A stretch of 64,000 nt of DNA from Cercis canadensis (GCA_003255065.1 QAOA01003708.1:274072-338071); one strand, 5' to 3'; shown: positions 1 through 11,552, counted from the stretch's first letter. Notes: a model not told the origin generated them from the sequence alone. Numbers and translations: made by a program.

Positions 1-718
1 TGATGAACACACTTTTTATACAATAGTTATTCCTCATACTTAGTCTTTTAAACCTCTTTTGGGCTGAATTGCATAGACTTAGACCTCATTTCATGACTTA
101 GGATCCATTTATGCTTAATTGCAATTTCCAGCAATACTGGGCATTATATGCTGTCTCTGTGTTTCAGGCATATCTTGAGTTCTGGATGTCTAAAAATTCC
201 GAGTCATACCTTGTTGGGAAGCTGAGAGAATTGTCTACAACTTTCTTTCAGGGCTCCATAGCTAATTCGGACGTTCAGAAGGTCATATGCAGCCTGGAAG
301 CCAGAGAAGACATGCTGTCGTAGGATCCTGACCTACATGCAGTATTTGGGTCATAACTTGAGTTGTAGATATCATATGGACCTGAAACTGGTACCATTAG
401 AAAGCTAACAGACAGAGATTCAATTGATATGAAGACCGATTCACCATATTTTATGTGGAAGATGGTCTTATTTGCTGTGTAATTTAGCTGACGGTTCCAG
501 ACACCTTTTGCCACTTAAATGGGCCCAACTTCCTCATGACAAGTCCAAATGGGCCCAAACCAAAGCCCAATTGAAGCTAAGGCCCATGGGAACAAGTGTG
601 CCCTAAGGGAAATTTAGGTGTGCATGTAAAATTGGAGGTCTATATCAGAAGAAGGAGGCAACCGAAATTCAGAATCAAGTTTTAGATATTTTAGACAGCT
701 TTCTAGTCTTTCCTTAGC
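1..718 (+). mobile_element. Family S solo LTR, left part only (cut by a one-base gap)
   Basis: The first base is the TGATGAACAC terminus of a repeat whose full copy lies at 62172-63600; the two match almost base for base until a single n at 719, after which unrelated sequence follows. The complete copy starts TGATGA and ends TCATCA, is 1429 bp long and has 5-bp target duplications, so this is read as an LTR with half its length lost at an assembly gap. Orientation is inferred from a TATA-like tctatat element near 640. No long coding frame is present; the short ORF inside is not credible. The left target duplication lies outside the window. Confidence 0.75.
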
Positions 719-719
719 N
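719..719. other. One-base N marking an assembly gap
   Basis: A single n joins the left half of a family S LTR to sequence of a SIRE-like copia accessory ORF. About 700 bp of LTR, and possibly the 3' LTR of the copia element, are missing here. The base should not be read as a real adjacency. Confidence 0.8.
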
Positions 720-1533
720 TCTACATTCCCCTTTAATAGGTAATCTCAGAATGCTTGCTAACAATCTCTCAAATATTACCATTTCAATTCTAGCAATATA
801 GGATTTCAGGTAAATAATTCCAGAATCTGAGCCTTTCAGAGGCTGCAGATGAGCATAGAATAGACAAATTACCTTTGGAATTAAGGGTTCATTGAGCTTG
901 AGAATGCTCGACCATCCCATAGAGGCAAAGGCATCTTCAATGGTTATGGTTGAGGATGATGTAGAATCCCAATTGACAAGGCATCTAGGAGAGAGTGATC
1001 TCTTGTCATAGAGTTTGAGGAAATTTTCCTTAGCAGCTGTACTCTTGAAGATATTGATCTCCTTTTCAGAATTAGTACTCTCAGTAGTACTTTTAGAACC
1101 CCTTTTAGCAGTAAGACTCTTAGAGGAAGTCCCTTTTTGCAGAGGATTTCGAAGCTATCTTCTTCTTGGAAGCTTTAGCTTGAGTTGTGTCTGCTGTTGG
1201 CATAGAGACAGAGCCTTGTGCCTAAGAAGTTTTTCCTCTAGACTTGGGGGTAAATGATGTTTTTCTTGCCAGCATTTTCATTCTTCTTGGTCTTAGAGGA
1301 GGTGCTGATGGATTGGAGGATGGTACTGGTTCAGGGTTTTGGGATGGTATTTAAGAGGGTAATGATTCAGATGGATTGGGATTATCAGATGGTGAAAGGT
1401 GTGGAGATGGTGATTTTGAGGATTGAGAAGCATGAGAGGAGGATGGACTAGGAGAGGATAGTGGGGCTGAATCAGGCTTGGGGTTTTCGAACAAGGTCTC
1501 TGAAATGGAAGAAGGAGAGGGACGAGATGCCAT
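720..1533 (-). pseudogene. Accessory 3' ORF of the SIRE-like element
   Basis: Reading leftward from an ATG at 1533, a Ser/Pro-rich N-terminal region is followed, after a stop and frame changes, by a Lys/Ser-rich stretch. Near 920-714 comes a globular segment with the pattern GW-x4-LxEPLIP-x3-CLFYAHL and later LLASILRLP. This pattern (W, L-E-P, then F-Y-A-x-L, then a small LxxILxIP block) is the one I associate with the 'putative plant transposon protein' family found 3' of pol in several plant retroelements. The C-terminus is cut by the gap. The ORF has been called env-like in SIRE elements, but no membrane segment or signal is visible here. Function unknown. Confidence 0.5.
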
Positions 1534-1780
1534 TTTACCTTTTCCTTTAGCAGAACTAGAAGCAAACTTTGTTGCCTTTTAGATGATGGATTCAATATTT
1601 GCCCTTTCCTCTGAGGAAGATGAGTTTTTGACTTGAATGGGGTTCTCTCAAGAAGAGTTCACTTCAATCTTTCCCTTGAGCTGAAATTTCAATCTTTGGC
1701 TTGATCTTCTTTTGTCCATGATTTTAACAATTGACCCTTGTGCTAAGAGAATTGGCAGTTGATGTAAGCAATGGGGCACT

Positions 1781-2378
1781 CACCGAGAATGAATGGGAAC
1801 GTGCAAGGAAGAACCAGTTGATGGAGAATAACAGGGGAAATGGGAAGTTGAACAGTTAGGTTCAGTTTTGAAGAAATGAAGAAGGATGAAGCCCAGGAAT
1901 GAATAGGCTAAAACGGTGCGTTCTGGCCAAAATGAAGGGCAGCTCAGAGAACACAAGCGAAACGCACGTTTTGGCCAAATGCCAGAAAATGCGGGCCGAA
2001 GAAAGGGAGGCCTAGTTTCAGCAAAGACCACCATTAGCCCAGAAATGGCTTCAGTCTGAAAATAAACAGAGAGTGCCTTTTGAAAGATCAGTCTATAAAT
2101 GAATATTGCCCAAGAAAATTGCTGAAATCTCTTCAAATAAAAAATCCAAACATGATCAAATTTATTTTAGAAGGATGACAGCTCATAAAGTTAAAAAAAA
2201 AAAATGATCTGGTATTGATTTAGACATATTCAAGAAGAATGTTAAAGGTTCAGATCCCTTTTTCTACAATTTCAGAAGAGATGAGCACAAACTAGAGATA
2301 TTCAACAACCAATCAAAATTTTGCAAAAGTGAAATGCATATGAACAAGCATTATGCATACATATATAAGAACACTTCA
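1781..2378. other. Non-coding spacer between accessory ORF and RNase H of the SIRE-like element
   Basis: No supported gene is seen. Short frames here are low-complexity and match no domain I recognise. The interval includes an A-rich run near 2195-2208 and probably represents the 3' untranslated part of the element. Confidence 0.4.
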
Positions 2379-4046
2379 TCAATACATATTTATTATGCCT
2401 AATTCATGCCTTAGGAAACAAAATCTTTCTTTAGACAAAGGTTTTGCAAAAATATCAGCAAGCTGATCTTCAGTGTTAATGAAAGAAAGTTCAATGTCAC
2501 CCTTAAGAACATGATCTCTAAGAAAATGATGCTTTATGTCTATATGCTTGGTTCTAGAATGCTGAACTGGATTTCTTGCAATGTTAATGACACTTGTATC
2601 ATCACATAGCAAAGGAATCTTGTTCAGAGTTATATCATAATCAACAAGCTGTTGTTTCATCCAGAACACTTGGGAACAACACAAACCAACAACCATGTAT
2701 TCAGCTTCAGCTGTTGATTGAGCAACTGAATTTTGTTTCTTTGATTGCCAAGAGACCAGTGCTCCTCCAAGAAATTGACAACCTCCACTTGTTCTTTTTC
2801 AATCAATGGAACAACCAACATAACCAGAATTTGTATAGGAATCTAGTTCGAAAGAACTAGTTTTACTAAACCATAAACCAACATTCATAGAATTTATTAG
2901 ATATCGAAAAATCCTTTTGACAGCAGTCAAATGAGATTCATTTGGATTAACCTGAAATCTCGCGCATGCACAAACAGAATAAATGATATCTGGCCTACTA
3001 GCAGTTAAATATAGCAAGGATCCAATCATACCTCTATACCTTTTCTCACACACAGATTTACTCTTTTCATCCAGAACCAGTTTTGCAGCAGGACTCATAG
3101 GAGTTGAAATCCCTTTTGCATTGTCCATGCCAAAACGCTTGAGTAACTCTCTTGTGTACTTGGACTGATTGATAAAAATTCCATCTCTGAGTTGCTTAAC
3201 TTGAAGTCCAAGAAAAAAGTTAAGTTCTCCCATTATACTCATCTCAAACTCACTTTTTATTAGTATCTTAAAATCCTTGCATAGCTCATTGTTAGTTGAT
3301 CCAAAGATAATATCATCAACATAAATTTGAACTATGATAATATTATGAGATAATCTTTTAGTGAACAAAGTGGTATCAACTTTTCCTCTTAGAAAATCAT
3401 TTTTCATGAGAAATTCACTAAGTCTATCATACCAAGCTCTAGGAGCTTGCTTAAGACCATAGAGAGCTTTGAAAAGTTTATATACATGATTAGGAAAATC
3501 TAGATTTTCAAAACCAGGGGGCTGCTTAACAAACACTTCTTCACTAATGAACCCATTCAGAAAAGCACTTTTCACATCCATTTGAAAGACCTTAAAGCCT
3601 TTGAAAGCCGCAAATGCAAGAAACATTCTAATGGATTCTAATCTAGCTACAGGAGCAAAAGTTTCTTCAAAGTCTATACCTTCTTGCTAATTAAAGCCTT
3701 GAGCTACCAACCTTGCTTTGTTTCTCACAATTTTTCCATCTTCATCAAACTTGTTTCTGAAAACCCACCTTGTACCAATGATTGTGTGACCTTTAGGTTC
3801 AGGTACAAGAGTCCAAACTTGATTCCTTGAGAACTGATTTAGCTCTTCTTGCATTGCCATGATCCATGCTTCATCTTGTAGTGCTTCACCAATTTTAGTA
3901 GGCTCGGACAAAGATAAGAGAGCTAAGTTTACATGCTTATCCCAAAGAGATGCTCTTGTACTGATTCCCCTTTCCAAGTCACCAATTACTTTCTCAATTA
4001 GGTGATCTTTTACAATTTTGGTTTCTTTTGGCAATGAATCTTTCAC
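2379..4046 (-). pseudogene. SIRE-like reverse transcriptase and RNase H
   Basis: The frame at 4046-3687 carries the start of the copia RT (NQVWTLVPEPKGHTIIGTRW, then NKARLVAQGFN). After a stop at about 3690 it continues at 3626-2799 with [35 protein letters not shown] and the catalytic box YVDDIIFGS. The RNase H part (2696-2379) includes the HIDIKHHFLRD motif that ends copia pol. At least two in-frame stops or frame changes separate these blocks, so no intact polymerase can be made. The catalytic aspartates of the YVDD box are preserved. Confidence 0.85.
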
Positions 4047-4052
4047 ATTTTT

Positions 4053-5151
4053 CTATGGGGCTTCTTCTTGAAATGGTTCTGAAATGTCCAGCTCTATGTG
4101 AATTGAATCACATGGAATTTGCTTTGCTATCTTTTCTTGGTTGGTTTCTGTCTTAAAGGATTCTTTGATGCTGTACTGCATTAACTCATTTTCCTCAAGG
4201 GTATTGGAGACCAAGGGATAGTTAGATTCATCAAAGACTACATGCATTGATTCTTCTACAATGAGAGTTCTTTTGTTATAGATTCTATAAGCTTTACTTG
4301 TCAAAGAGTAACCTAAGAAAATAGCTTCATCAGATTTTGAATCAAATTTTCCTAAATGTTCCCAAATGTTTCTTTCCATTGTTTAGCACAAAACATTTAC
4401 AGCCAAATGCATAAAAGTAGCTTACATTAGGTTTTCTTCCCTTCCAAAGCTCATATGGAGTTTTCTTTAAAATAGGTCTAATCAAGCATCTATTCAAAAT
4501 ATAGCATGCCGTGTTTATAGCTTCAGCCCAAAAGTATTTTGGCAAATCATTTTTGCATAACATGGTTTTGCCCATCTCAACAAGAGTTCTATTTTTCCTT
4601 TCAACCACACCATTTTGTTGGGGGGTTCTAGGACATGAAAAATTATGGTGGATTCCTTTTTTTTTTTTTTTTTCACAAAAGTTTTGAAATAACTTGTTTT
4701 CGAAATGATCACTTCTAATTGAGGTGATTGCAAAACCTTTTTCATTTTGAACTCTTTTGCTAAAACTTTCAAAAATCTCAAAAGTGTCATCCTTATGAGC
4801 AAGAAAGAAAACCCAAGTAAACCTAGAAAAATCATCCACAATAAGAAAGCAATTTTTATTTAAACTAGATGTAGATGCTGGTCCAAAGAGATCCATATGG
4901 AGAAGTTGAAGTGGCCTAGAAGATGACAATTCTTTCTTAGACTTGAAAGAGAATTTGATTTGTTTGCCTTGCTAACAAGCAGCATAAACTTTGCTCCTTT
5001 CGAAAACTAGTTTGGGCAAACTAGAAACCATCTCCTTTTTAGAAAGCTTTGAAATAAGTTTAAAATTTACATGTCTAAGTTTTCTATCCCACAACCAAGA
5101 ATTATTGTTTTGAGAAGAAAAACATGTTTCCTCTTTTGATTTCAAAGAGTC
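4053..5151 (-). pseudogene. SIRE-like integrase (GAG-pre-integrase and core)
   Basis: The core frame at 4929-4342 shows LHMDLFGP, DDFSRFTWVFF, then the TPQQNGVVERKNR motif holding the catalytic Glu, followed by YILNRCLIRP and the C-terminal FGCKCFVLN block. 4379-4053 continues with FLGYSLTSKAYRIYN. The second catalytic Asp region (RSDHFENKL) is shortened relative to the usual SDHGGEFxN pattern. A 17-T run on the + strand (4657-4673) gives a run of Lys codons just before the PQQNG region. Upstream, 5151-4930 encodes the zinc-binding pre-integrase part in broken frames. Confidence 0.8.
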
Positions 5152-5526
5152 TCAAGAAACAGTATATACATTAGAACATCTTTGACCAACAAACAAAACA
5201 TCATCAGAATTTTTCTTGTGAATAATGCAATGAGGAGTTTCAAAAGTGATTTTATGACCCTTATCACAAAGTTGACTTATGCTTAGCAGATTATACATCA
5301 AGCTTTTAACTAAGTAGACATTGTCAATAAGTAGATTAGGAGAGATTTTGATTTTACCTAATCCGACAATTCTACCTTTGTTATTGTCACCAAAAGATAC
5401 ACCTCCCAAATCTATTTGATTAATGGAGACAAATTTTGAAGGATCTCCAGTCATGTGTCTTGAACAGTCACTATCTAGATACCAACACTCACTTTTAGCT
5501 TGATAGCAAACTTGAAATAAGATCAC
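5152..5526 (-). pseudogene. SIRE-like aspartic protease and start of GAG-pre-integrase
   Basis: The motif WYLDSDCSRHMTGD corresponds to the copia protease active site WxxDSGCSxHMTG, but the active-site Gly after DS is Asp here, which should damage activity. The frame continues into FGDNNKGRIVGLGKI and VYLVKSLMYNLLSISQLCD, the linker to pre-integrase. It is flanked by stops on both sides, and the neighbouring gag frame is separate. Confidence 0.75.
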
Positions 5527-5648
5527 AGAGGCTTAGGTACCCAAAATTTTTTGGGTCCTTTCATGTTAGAAACAAATGTGCCTTTAGGCACCCATACCAT
5601 CTTTCTTGCAGCACAAAGTTTCATACAAGAGCATGCATTAGGAAAATG

Positions 5649-7188
5649 TCATATACGACCACAATAGAAGCAAGTTCCTTTCGAAAAGGAATGTGAGAGG
5701 GAAGCTTTAACAAAAGAGTATTTCGAAACTTTTGAAGTGCTAGGCTGAATATAACCTAAACCAAATTTGTCATTGCTTACTCCTTGCTTTCCTAAGATGG
5801 AACTCAGATTATTTCTTCCCTTAACAAACTTGACTAAGTCTCTAGACAATTCATTCACTTTTCTTTTCAGTTTGTCATTTTCATTTTTGAGAGAAGAAGT
5901 GGAATGATTTTCATTTTCAAGAAGATCATTTTGATGCTGAAGTGTCTTAAGTCTATCAATCAAACCAACATTATCTTTTTCAAGTTCTTCTATCACACTA
6001 ACTTGATCTTTTATGATTTTCTTTAAGACACTAATTTTTGCAAGTCTTTTCTTATAGTCAAAAGACAAATCATCAAAAGCAAGACTTAGTTCATCATAAG
6101 TAGGCAAGAGTTCAAGGTCTAGATCATTTACCTCACGTTTTTGTCCAGACCCTTCTCCATTTTCCATCAGACATAGGTTGGCTACGATTTCCTCTTCTGA
6201 TTCATCACTTTCTGATGTTGAGTCCTCATCACTCCAAGTAGTTACCATAGCTTTCCTTTTCTCCTTTTTAAAGAACCTTTTTCTTGTTGAGGTTTGGACA
6301 TTCAGGTTTAATGTGACCTGGCCTTTTGCATTCATAGCAAATGATAGGCTCCTTGTTGCTATCTCCCTTGTTGAAGTCTTTGTGAACTTTCAGTGGAAAT
6401 CTCTTCTTCTCTTTTCTTTTTCTCATCATATCAAGAACTCTTCTTGTCACCAAAGCAACCTCTTCATCATTAGAGGCTAGTTCTCTTTGAGTACTAGTCT
6501 CTGGAGTAGTAGAAGAAAGAGCTAGGCTTTTCTTTCTTTCTCCTGCCATGCTCTTCTTTTCCATGATCAACATTTGGTGTGAGTCAAGGTTGCCTCTTAG
6601 AGAATCTACAGTCATCTCATTAGATTCTGCAAATTGAAGTAAGACAGTAACTTTGGAATCCCATTTTTCAGTGAGACACCTCATAATCTTCTTGAGTTGT
6701 TCTTTTTGAGTGTAGACTCTTCCAAGACCTTTAAGGCTGTTGATGATGCTCAAGAATCGAGCAAAGAAGGAATCCAGAGACTCATTTTGAGTCATGTGGA
6801 ACATTTCATACTTGGTAGAATAGATATCAATCTTTGCTTCTTTTACATGGCTTGTCCCTTCGTGAATGGCAGCAAGTCTATCCCACATTTCTTTTGCAGT
6901 ATTGCAAGATGCAATATTCTCATATTCTGTAGTAGATACCCCACACACAATGTTATACCTTGCTTTAGAATTGAGAGTAAATCTGAGTTTGTCTTCAGTG
7001 GTAAACTCATGCTCTTCTTTTGGGACAATAGCTCCTTCCACTACTTTGGTAGGGTGAGTAATACCATTTTTGACTATCTGCCAAACATCATAGTCAATGA
7101 CCTTAAGATACATTTCCATTTGTTGCTTCCAGTAGGGATAGTTTTTTTCCATTAAAGAATGGAGACTTGTGAGAAGAGTGAGACTCAT
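5649..7188 (-). pseudogene. SIRE-like gag, split by a frame change
   Basis: From an ATG at 7188 the frame contains the UBN2-type gag domain (YPYWKQQMEMYLK, then AKEMWDRLAAIHEG, then YEMFHMTQNESLDSFFARF) and a CCHC zinc knuckle, CYECKRPGHIKPEC, near residues 285-300. The frame then changes near 6300 into 6335-5649, an acidic and coiled-coil-like region (heptad-rich Leu/Lys/Glu between about 6080 and 5800), ending in a second zinc-finger start, CFYCGRIG/H. Gag coats the genomic RNA in cytoplasmic particles. A single frameshift separates otherwise well-preserved halves. Confidence 0.8.
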
Positions 7189-7271
7189 TTTGGTTGTTCA
7201 TGGTGCCTGCAACACAAACTTAATAGGATCTTTAACTCACGGTTAGTTAAACCAGAAAATGTTGAGCACAA

Positions 7272-7283
7272 GCTCTGATACCA
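7272..7283 (-). other. Primer-binding site of the SIRE-like element
   Basis: The + strand reads gctctgatacca, the reverse complement of TGGTATCAGAGC, which pairs with the 3' end of plant initiator tRNA-Met. It lies two bases inside the LTR end at 7286, fixing both element orientation and LTR boundary. Confidence 0.9.
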
Positions 7284-7285
7284 AT

Positions 7286-8392
7286 TGAGAGTTTCAAACT
7301 CTATTCCTAAAGGGGTAAATAGGAATTGTTAAAAATTTCTTCTTAAAAAACAGATTTAAATCATAGATTTGTTTAAGAACTAGTTCTTACAAATTAGTTC
7401 TTTTACAAATACCAGATTTGAATATTACGAAATAACTTAACAAACCATGAAGAACAGAAACAAAAGTTTAACCAGAGAATTAGAGATGAAGAGAAAGAGA
7501 ATGAGCCTGAGATTTTATAGTGGTTCAACTTAACATGCCTACATCCACTTCTCCCATGTCAATGGGGTTTCACTATACTTCAAGTTTATTTTTCCAAGCT
7601 TCTCCAAGCTTAACTCCCATGATTTTTGTTTCTCAAGCTCACCTTGAACTCTCTCTCTCTAATACTCTAGAGATCACTCTCATGGATTTCTCCCATAGAA
7701 ATCCAAGATACAAAACCCAAGTGTTTGGTTTAGCCCCAAGAAGAAACTCTCTCAAAGAGTTGATGTGTTACAATAAAGATCTTGATACATGAAGGGATGA
7801 CCGAGAGTAGGAAGAAGAAGATGAAGAACTCAACTTTCAACAATGACTTCCTTCTCTCTCTAGAAATGTTTTTCTTCTCTCTTCACTTCATGAATACTCG
7901 AAGCCTTGAAGTCCTCTTTCTTTATTTGGTTCCTTGTGCAGGTGAAGGACCACAATGGTGAGGGAAAATAGGAGCCACCAACCGGCTAACTCCTTGTCAA
8001 TCAATCACATAGCTTTTGTCCTTTGGTCCACAAAAGTCTCCCTTTGTGTAAGAGGGTAGATAAACTTTCTTAAAGAATGGACTTGTCAAAGAACACTTGA
8101 AAAGGTAACCTTCCATTCCCTAAGAGTACAACTCTTAGTCAGATTGTAAAAAGGGAAACTTTGGCCCAGAGTCCGTGTGAGACTTTGTCCACATCAGCAA
8201 TCTTAGAGACTTATCACATAAGCAAGAACTGGTTCTTAAGAACAAGTTCTTCAAGATTTCATTTGAGGATTATTCTAGGTAACAACTTAAAAAGTCTACA
8301 GAGATTAATAGCAACAAGACAAACAACACATAAGAAATAACAAGGCATTATTGTTATCATCAAAACATGTTCAAAGACATGTGGGGCTAACA
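7286..8392 (-). repeat. 5' LTR of the SIRE-like element
   Basis: On the minus strand the LTR begins TGTTAGCCCC at 8392 and ends CTCTCA at 7286, next to the primer-binding site. TG...CA ends and a length of about 1.1 kb fit the SIRE lineage. The base after it (8393 onward) belongs to a different, older LTR relic, so this marks the insertion point; the flanking pentamer is cccac. The partner target duplication is lost with the 3' end. Confidence 0.8.
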
Positions 8393-8690
8393 CCCACTAT
8401 ATCTCTATGTGAATTACGAATAACCAAAAAATTCATTCAATTCTATGGATTTCTTTAATTGACTACACAGGCCATGGAGGAATATCTTTATCCTACATGC
8501 ATCCCATTGTACTTATTCCAATGAACTAGACACACAAATCTCCTTTTGGTCTCGTTGTGATTAACCTATCAACTAATTAGTGATAAGACAATTAGAAGCA
8601 TGAAAAATAGAGATGAATACTCAAATAGAAATGATAAAATCATAGATTAATTCCAAAAGAAACTATGTAGAGGATTACCTCCTATGCACT
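8393..8690 (-). repeat. Relic of a retroelement LTR (related to the one at 49867-51108)
   Basis: The reverse complement of this interval aligns by eye with about 50455-50750: shared blocks include cctccatggcct, gtagtcaattaaag and ttattcgtaattcacat. Only the central part of that LTR is present. The SIRE-like element inserted at its edge, so the relic is older than the SIRE insertion. Confidence 0.75.
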
Positions 8691-8989
8691 TTTTTGGCCC
8701 TTAGAGAAGACTACTCAACTAGTCTCTAGGCACCAGGGGATCTCCTTGATGAGGATTGTCCACCAAGTGAAGTTTTTGGTCGCAGAGGGCTCGAACTCAA
8801 CACCTGGAATGTACAGAGCCTTAAGCCGGATCCCTTTGAACAACTTAGATAACCCGCGGTGGCATAGCTTTCTCAATATAATGATTAGGGGAAAAAAAAA
8901 CTACCTATTGTATACTTTTACTCATTAGCAATGACCAAAACAAAATCTACTTATTGCACTTTCATGAAGAAGAAAAAAAGACAGAACCT
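8691..8989. other. Intergenic; possible minus-strand SINE at about 8745-8885
   Basis: Reading the minus strand, gagttcgagccc resembles a pol III B box and the segment upstream of it is tRNA-like in length, but no clear A box, poly(A) tail or target duplication could be fixed. I treat it as a weak SINE candidate only. No protein-coding gene is seen. Confidence 0.25.
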
Positions 8990-9346
8990 GTCCAAAATAA
9001 AAAATAGGAAACTATTATAATTCAGTTGCTCTACAAATGTTATGTATACTAAACTGGAGAGCATGAATAGCATAAGTAGTTACGCTAGCAGATAGGCTAG
9101 CAAAAAGTTTGGACCATAAAAGAATTAAATGCAAAATTATAATTTTAAGCAAGTTATAAATTTCATTNGTCCAAAATAAAAAATAAGAAACTATTATAAT
9201 TCAGTTGCTCTACAAATGTTATGTATACTAAACTGGAGAGCATGAATAGCATAAGTAGTTACGCTAGCAGATAGGCTAGCAAAAAGTTTGGACCATAAAA
9301 GAATTAAATGCAAAATTATAATTTTAAGCAAGTTATAAATTTCATT
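8990..9346. repeat. Artefactual tandem duplication around a one-base N (9168)
   Basis: The 178 bases at 8990-9167 are repeated at 9169-9346 with only a few differences, and the copies are separated by exactly one n. This is the pattern left when two overlapping contigs or alleles are joined without merging. It should not be read as a biological tandem repeat. Confidence 0.85.
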
Positions 9347-11311
9347 AAAGGAGCATATGATGTAGATCCATGCAACTCCAAAAAAAATAAAAAATAAAAT
9401 AAAATAAACGGCTTATAATTAAGTGGTATTGAGATCATTCTCAGGGCTTACGGGTTCCGTGTTTTAATCTAAAGTTGCAGCTAAAAGTATATATATAAAA
9501 AAAAAAATACAACTCCCATAAAATGTATCAAATATAATCCTATTTCTTTTCTGAGAGCTTTGCTACGGGACCTGAAGCAAAAGCCCAAACCATACTTAGA
9601 CTATTCCGTTTTCTGATTGTAATAATAATATTTTTGATAAATTTGCGAATGGGATAGCTAGAGAGAAAGAATGAGGAGAGAGAAACTAAGTACAAGGAAA
9701 GATAGTGTCAATAGCCATTTTGATGAACGCACAAGCTGGTGCTATTTAGAGAGCATGGTGACTGGATCTACTGAATTTTGCAGTAATCATTAGATGAAAC
9801 TAATTTAGAGTGATCCGGAAAATTACAGCTAACTAATCTATTTCGAGATCTTTGGTTATTCTCCTAACTAATATATTAGAATGAGTAGTGTTATATTTAC
9901 ATAATTTATTTTATATTTTTATTATACTTGTACACTTAGCATCTGTGCTTAATTAAACATACTGAAACAATATAAGACAGCTAAAACTTTAATCTACTAC
10001 CTTAAATTACTGTACACATTTTATACATTTGTAAAATGTGTGAACCTATCATTTTTAAACTAGAATAATTACTAAAAGTTTTGTCAACGATAAAGACTTC
10101 AGTTTAGGGCTCGAGAAGTTCAACAAACCCATGAAAGGAGTTAAAGACATACAAGGGATCTAGTGAGGAGGTCAACTTGTTAACTGAAAACCTTTAGCTT
10201 ATATCATGCAATTTGAAGTACATTTGAATATTCTTCAACTTTTAGAGAGAAGAATAAGCATGGTAGAATACTCTATTGTTGTCTATAAAGGAATTGCCTA
10301 ATAGTTGAGTATTAGAAATTTCATCGTAAACATCTTAGATTCAAATTATATTTAGACAAGGTAGATAGATCATGAGATAGGATATGCTAAAAAATAATTC
10401 TCTATTGCTTCTCTTAAAATGCAGAGGAAGAACATGCTCAAATTATTCTTTTATAGAAAGACACATGCAATCCTAAATAATAAAGTTATCTAAAAATATC
10501 TAGTTACATCCCCAATATAATTTTTTCACCTTTCTTTTAATTTTGACATTTTGTCACAGTACTATTCTTTAATTCAATTGGATTCTTATCAAAAGCTTTT
10601 CAAAAGTGTCCAATTTAGACATGCCATATAAAATAATTACGTTATGCCACATTACTAGCACCTAGTTATGTTAGTTTTTGATGATCCGTCGGAAATTGAA
10701 CCCAATTAAACAGAAAAAATAGTACAAGGACAAATTAAAAAAGGGTGCAAACTTCGAGGATCCAAATTGTAACTTAACCTAATAAACATATGACTATAAG
10801 CCATAAAGGTGTAAGAAGTTAGCAAAAAGTCTTAAGCTCAAATCGTTCCCTTAGAAACAATAATAATAAACATCTGATGCCAATTTAGCAATTTTAGCAA
10901 AAATATAATATATAATAGCCATGCTTTACTAATAGATTTGCTTTCCCATTTAATCCTTCCTGTGGTATAAAACCTTCATTGTGCGTATTCTTATCAACTG
11001 AGCAAAAAAAAAAAAAAAAAAAAANAAAAAAAAAAAAAAAAAAAAAAAAAAAGAATGCACAATATCCCCATTGAATAAGATTAGAAATGATTTTATATTT
11101 CTTAACAGTAGCAAATTTATACTAAGACATATATCAAAATCCAACTAATTATTATACACTTCAATTACAAAAGAACAATAATATTTCCACAAACTTATGT
11201 ACCGAAACAATCCACAAGTGAGATTTGCAGTGTAGTCTAAGTTGGACAGGAAAAGGTTTAATTGAAACTAAATGAATTCAAATTTTTTTCATATAGTAAA
11301 GTGTGTGTATA
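9347..11311. other. A+T-rich intergenic DNA, no gene seen
   Basis: No supported coding region. A weak SINE-like unit at about 9410-9510 has taattaagtggtat (A-box-like), gggttccgtgttt (B-box-like) and an A-rich 3' end, with caactcc on both outer sides. A long poly(A) run interrupted by one n lies at 11004-11051 (n at 11025) and is another assembly break or unresolved homopolymer. Confidence 0.4.
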
Positions 11312-11441
11312 GGAGGAGAGGCCTTGACTCAGTGGAGTCGCCTTCAGCCCTAAAGACTGTCCTTCACCCTCCCTTCCCCAGGTTCGGTCCCCAACAACAA
11401 AATGACAGCTTTGGTCAAATAGTCATCTAACTAAAAAAAAA
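11312..11441 (+). mobile_element. SINE with pol III boxes, poly(A) tail and target duplication
   Basis: The unit contains an A box (ttgactcagtgga, 11324-11336) and a B box (ggttcggtccc, 11381-11391) at tRNA-like spacing, and ends in a poly(A) run at 11433-11441. The sequence aagtgtgtgtata occurs immediately before it and again right after the A run, a target-site duplication of about 13 bp. These four features together define a tRNA-derived SINE of about 130 bp, which depends on LINE machinery supplied elsewhere. The sequence family is not one I can name. Confidence 0.8.
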
Positions 11442-11552
11442 GTGTGTGTATAAAATTTGTATTTACGACTACTCCCATTGAACCACTAACACATTAATCT
11501 AAATCTTGAAACTTTTAGAGTAATCTCAATAACATTTTGATAACCTGAATGC

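Larger units (their letters stand above)
720..8392 (-). mobile_element. SIRE/Maximus-like Ty1/copia retrotransposon, 3' end missing
   Basis: On the minus strand the order is 5' LTR (8392-7286), a primer-binding site complementary to initiator tRNA-Met (7283-7272), gag, protease, integrase, reverse transcriptase and RNase H (ending at 2379), then an extra ORF (1533-720). Integrase before reverse transcriptase is diagnostic of Ty1/copia. A long LTR, a long gag with a coiled-coil-like C-terminal part and an additional ORF after RNase H are typical of the SIRE lineage. Stops and frameshifts make it non-functional. The 3' LTR is not visible and is probably lost at the gap at 719. Confidence 0.85.

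Noticed and set aside
1015-1595. Overlapping frames on both strands at 1015-1595
   Set aside because: Plus-strand frames are shadows of the low-complexity Ser/Pro-rich accessory ORF on the minus strand.
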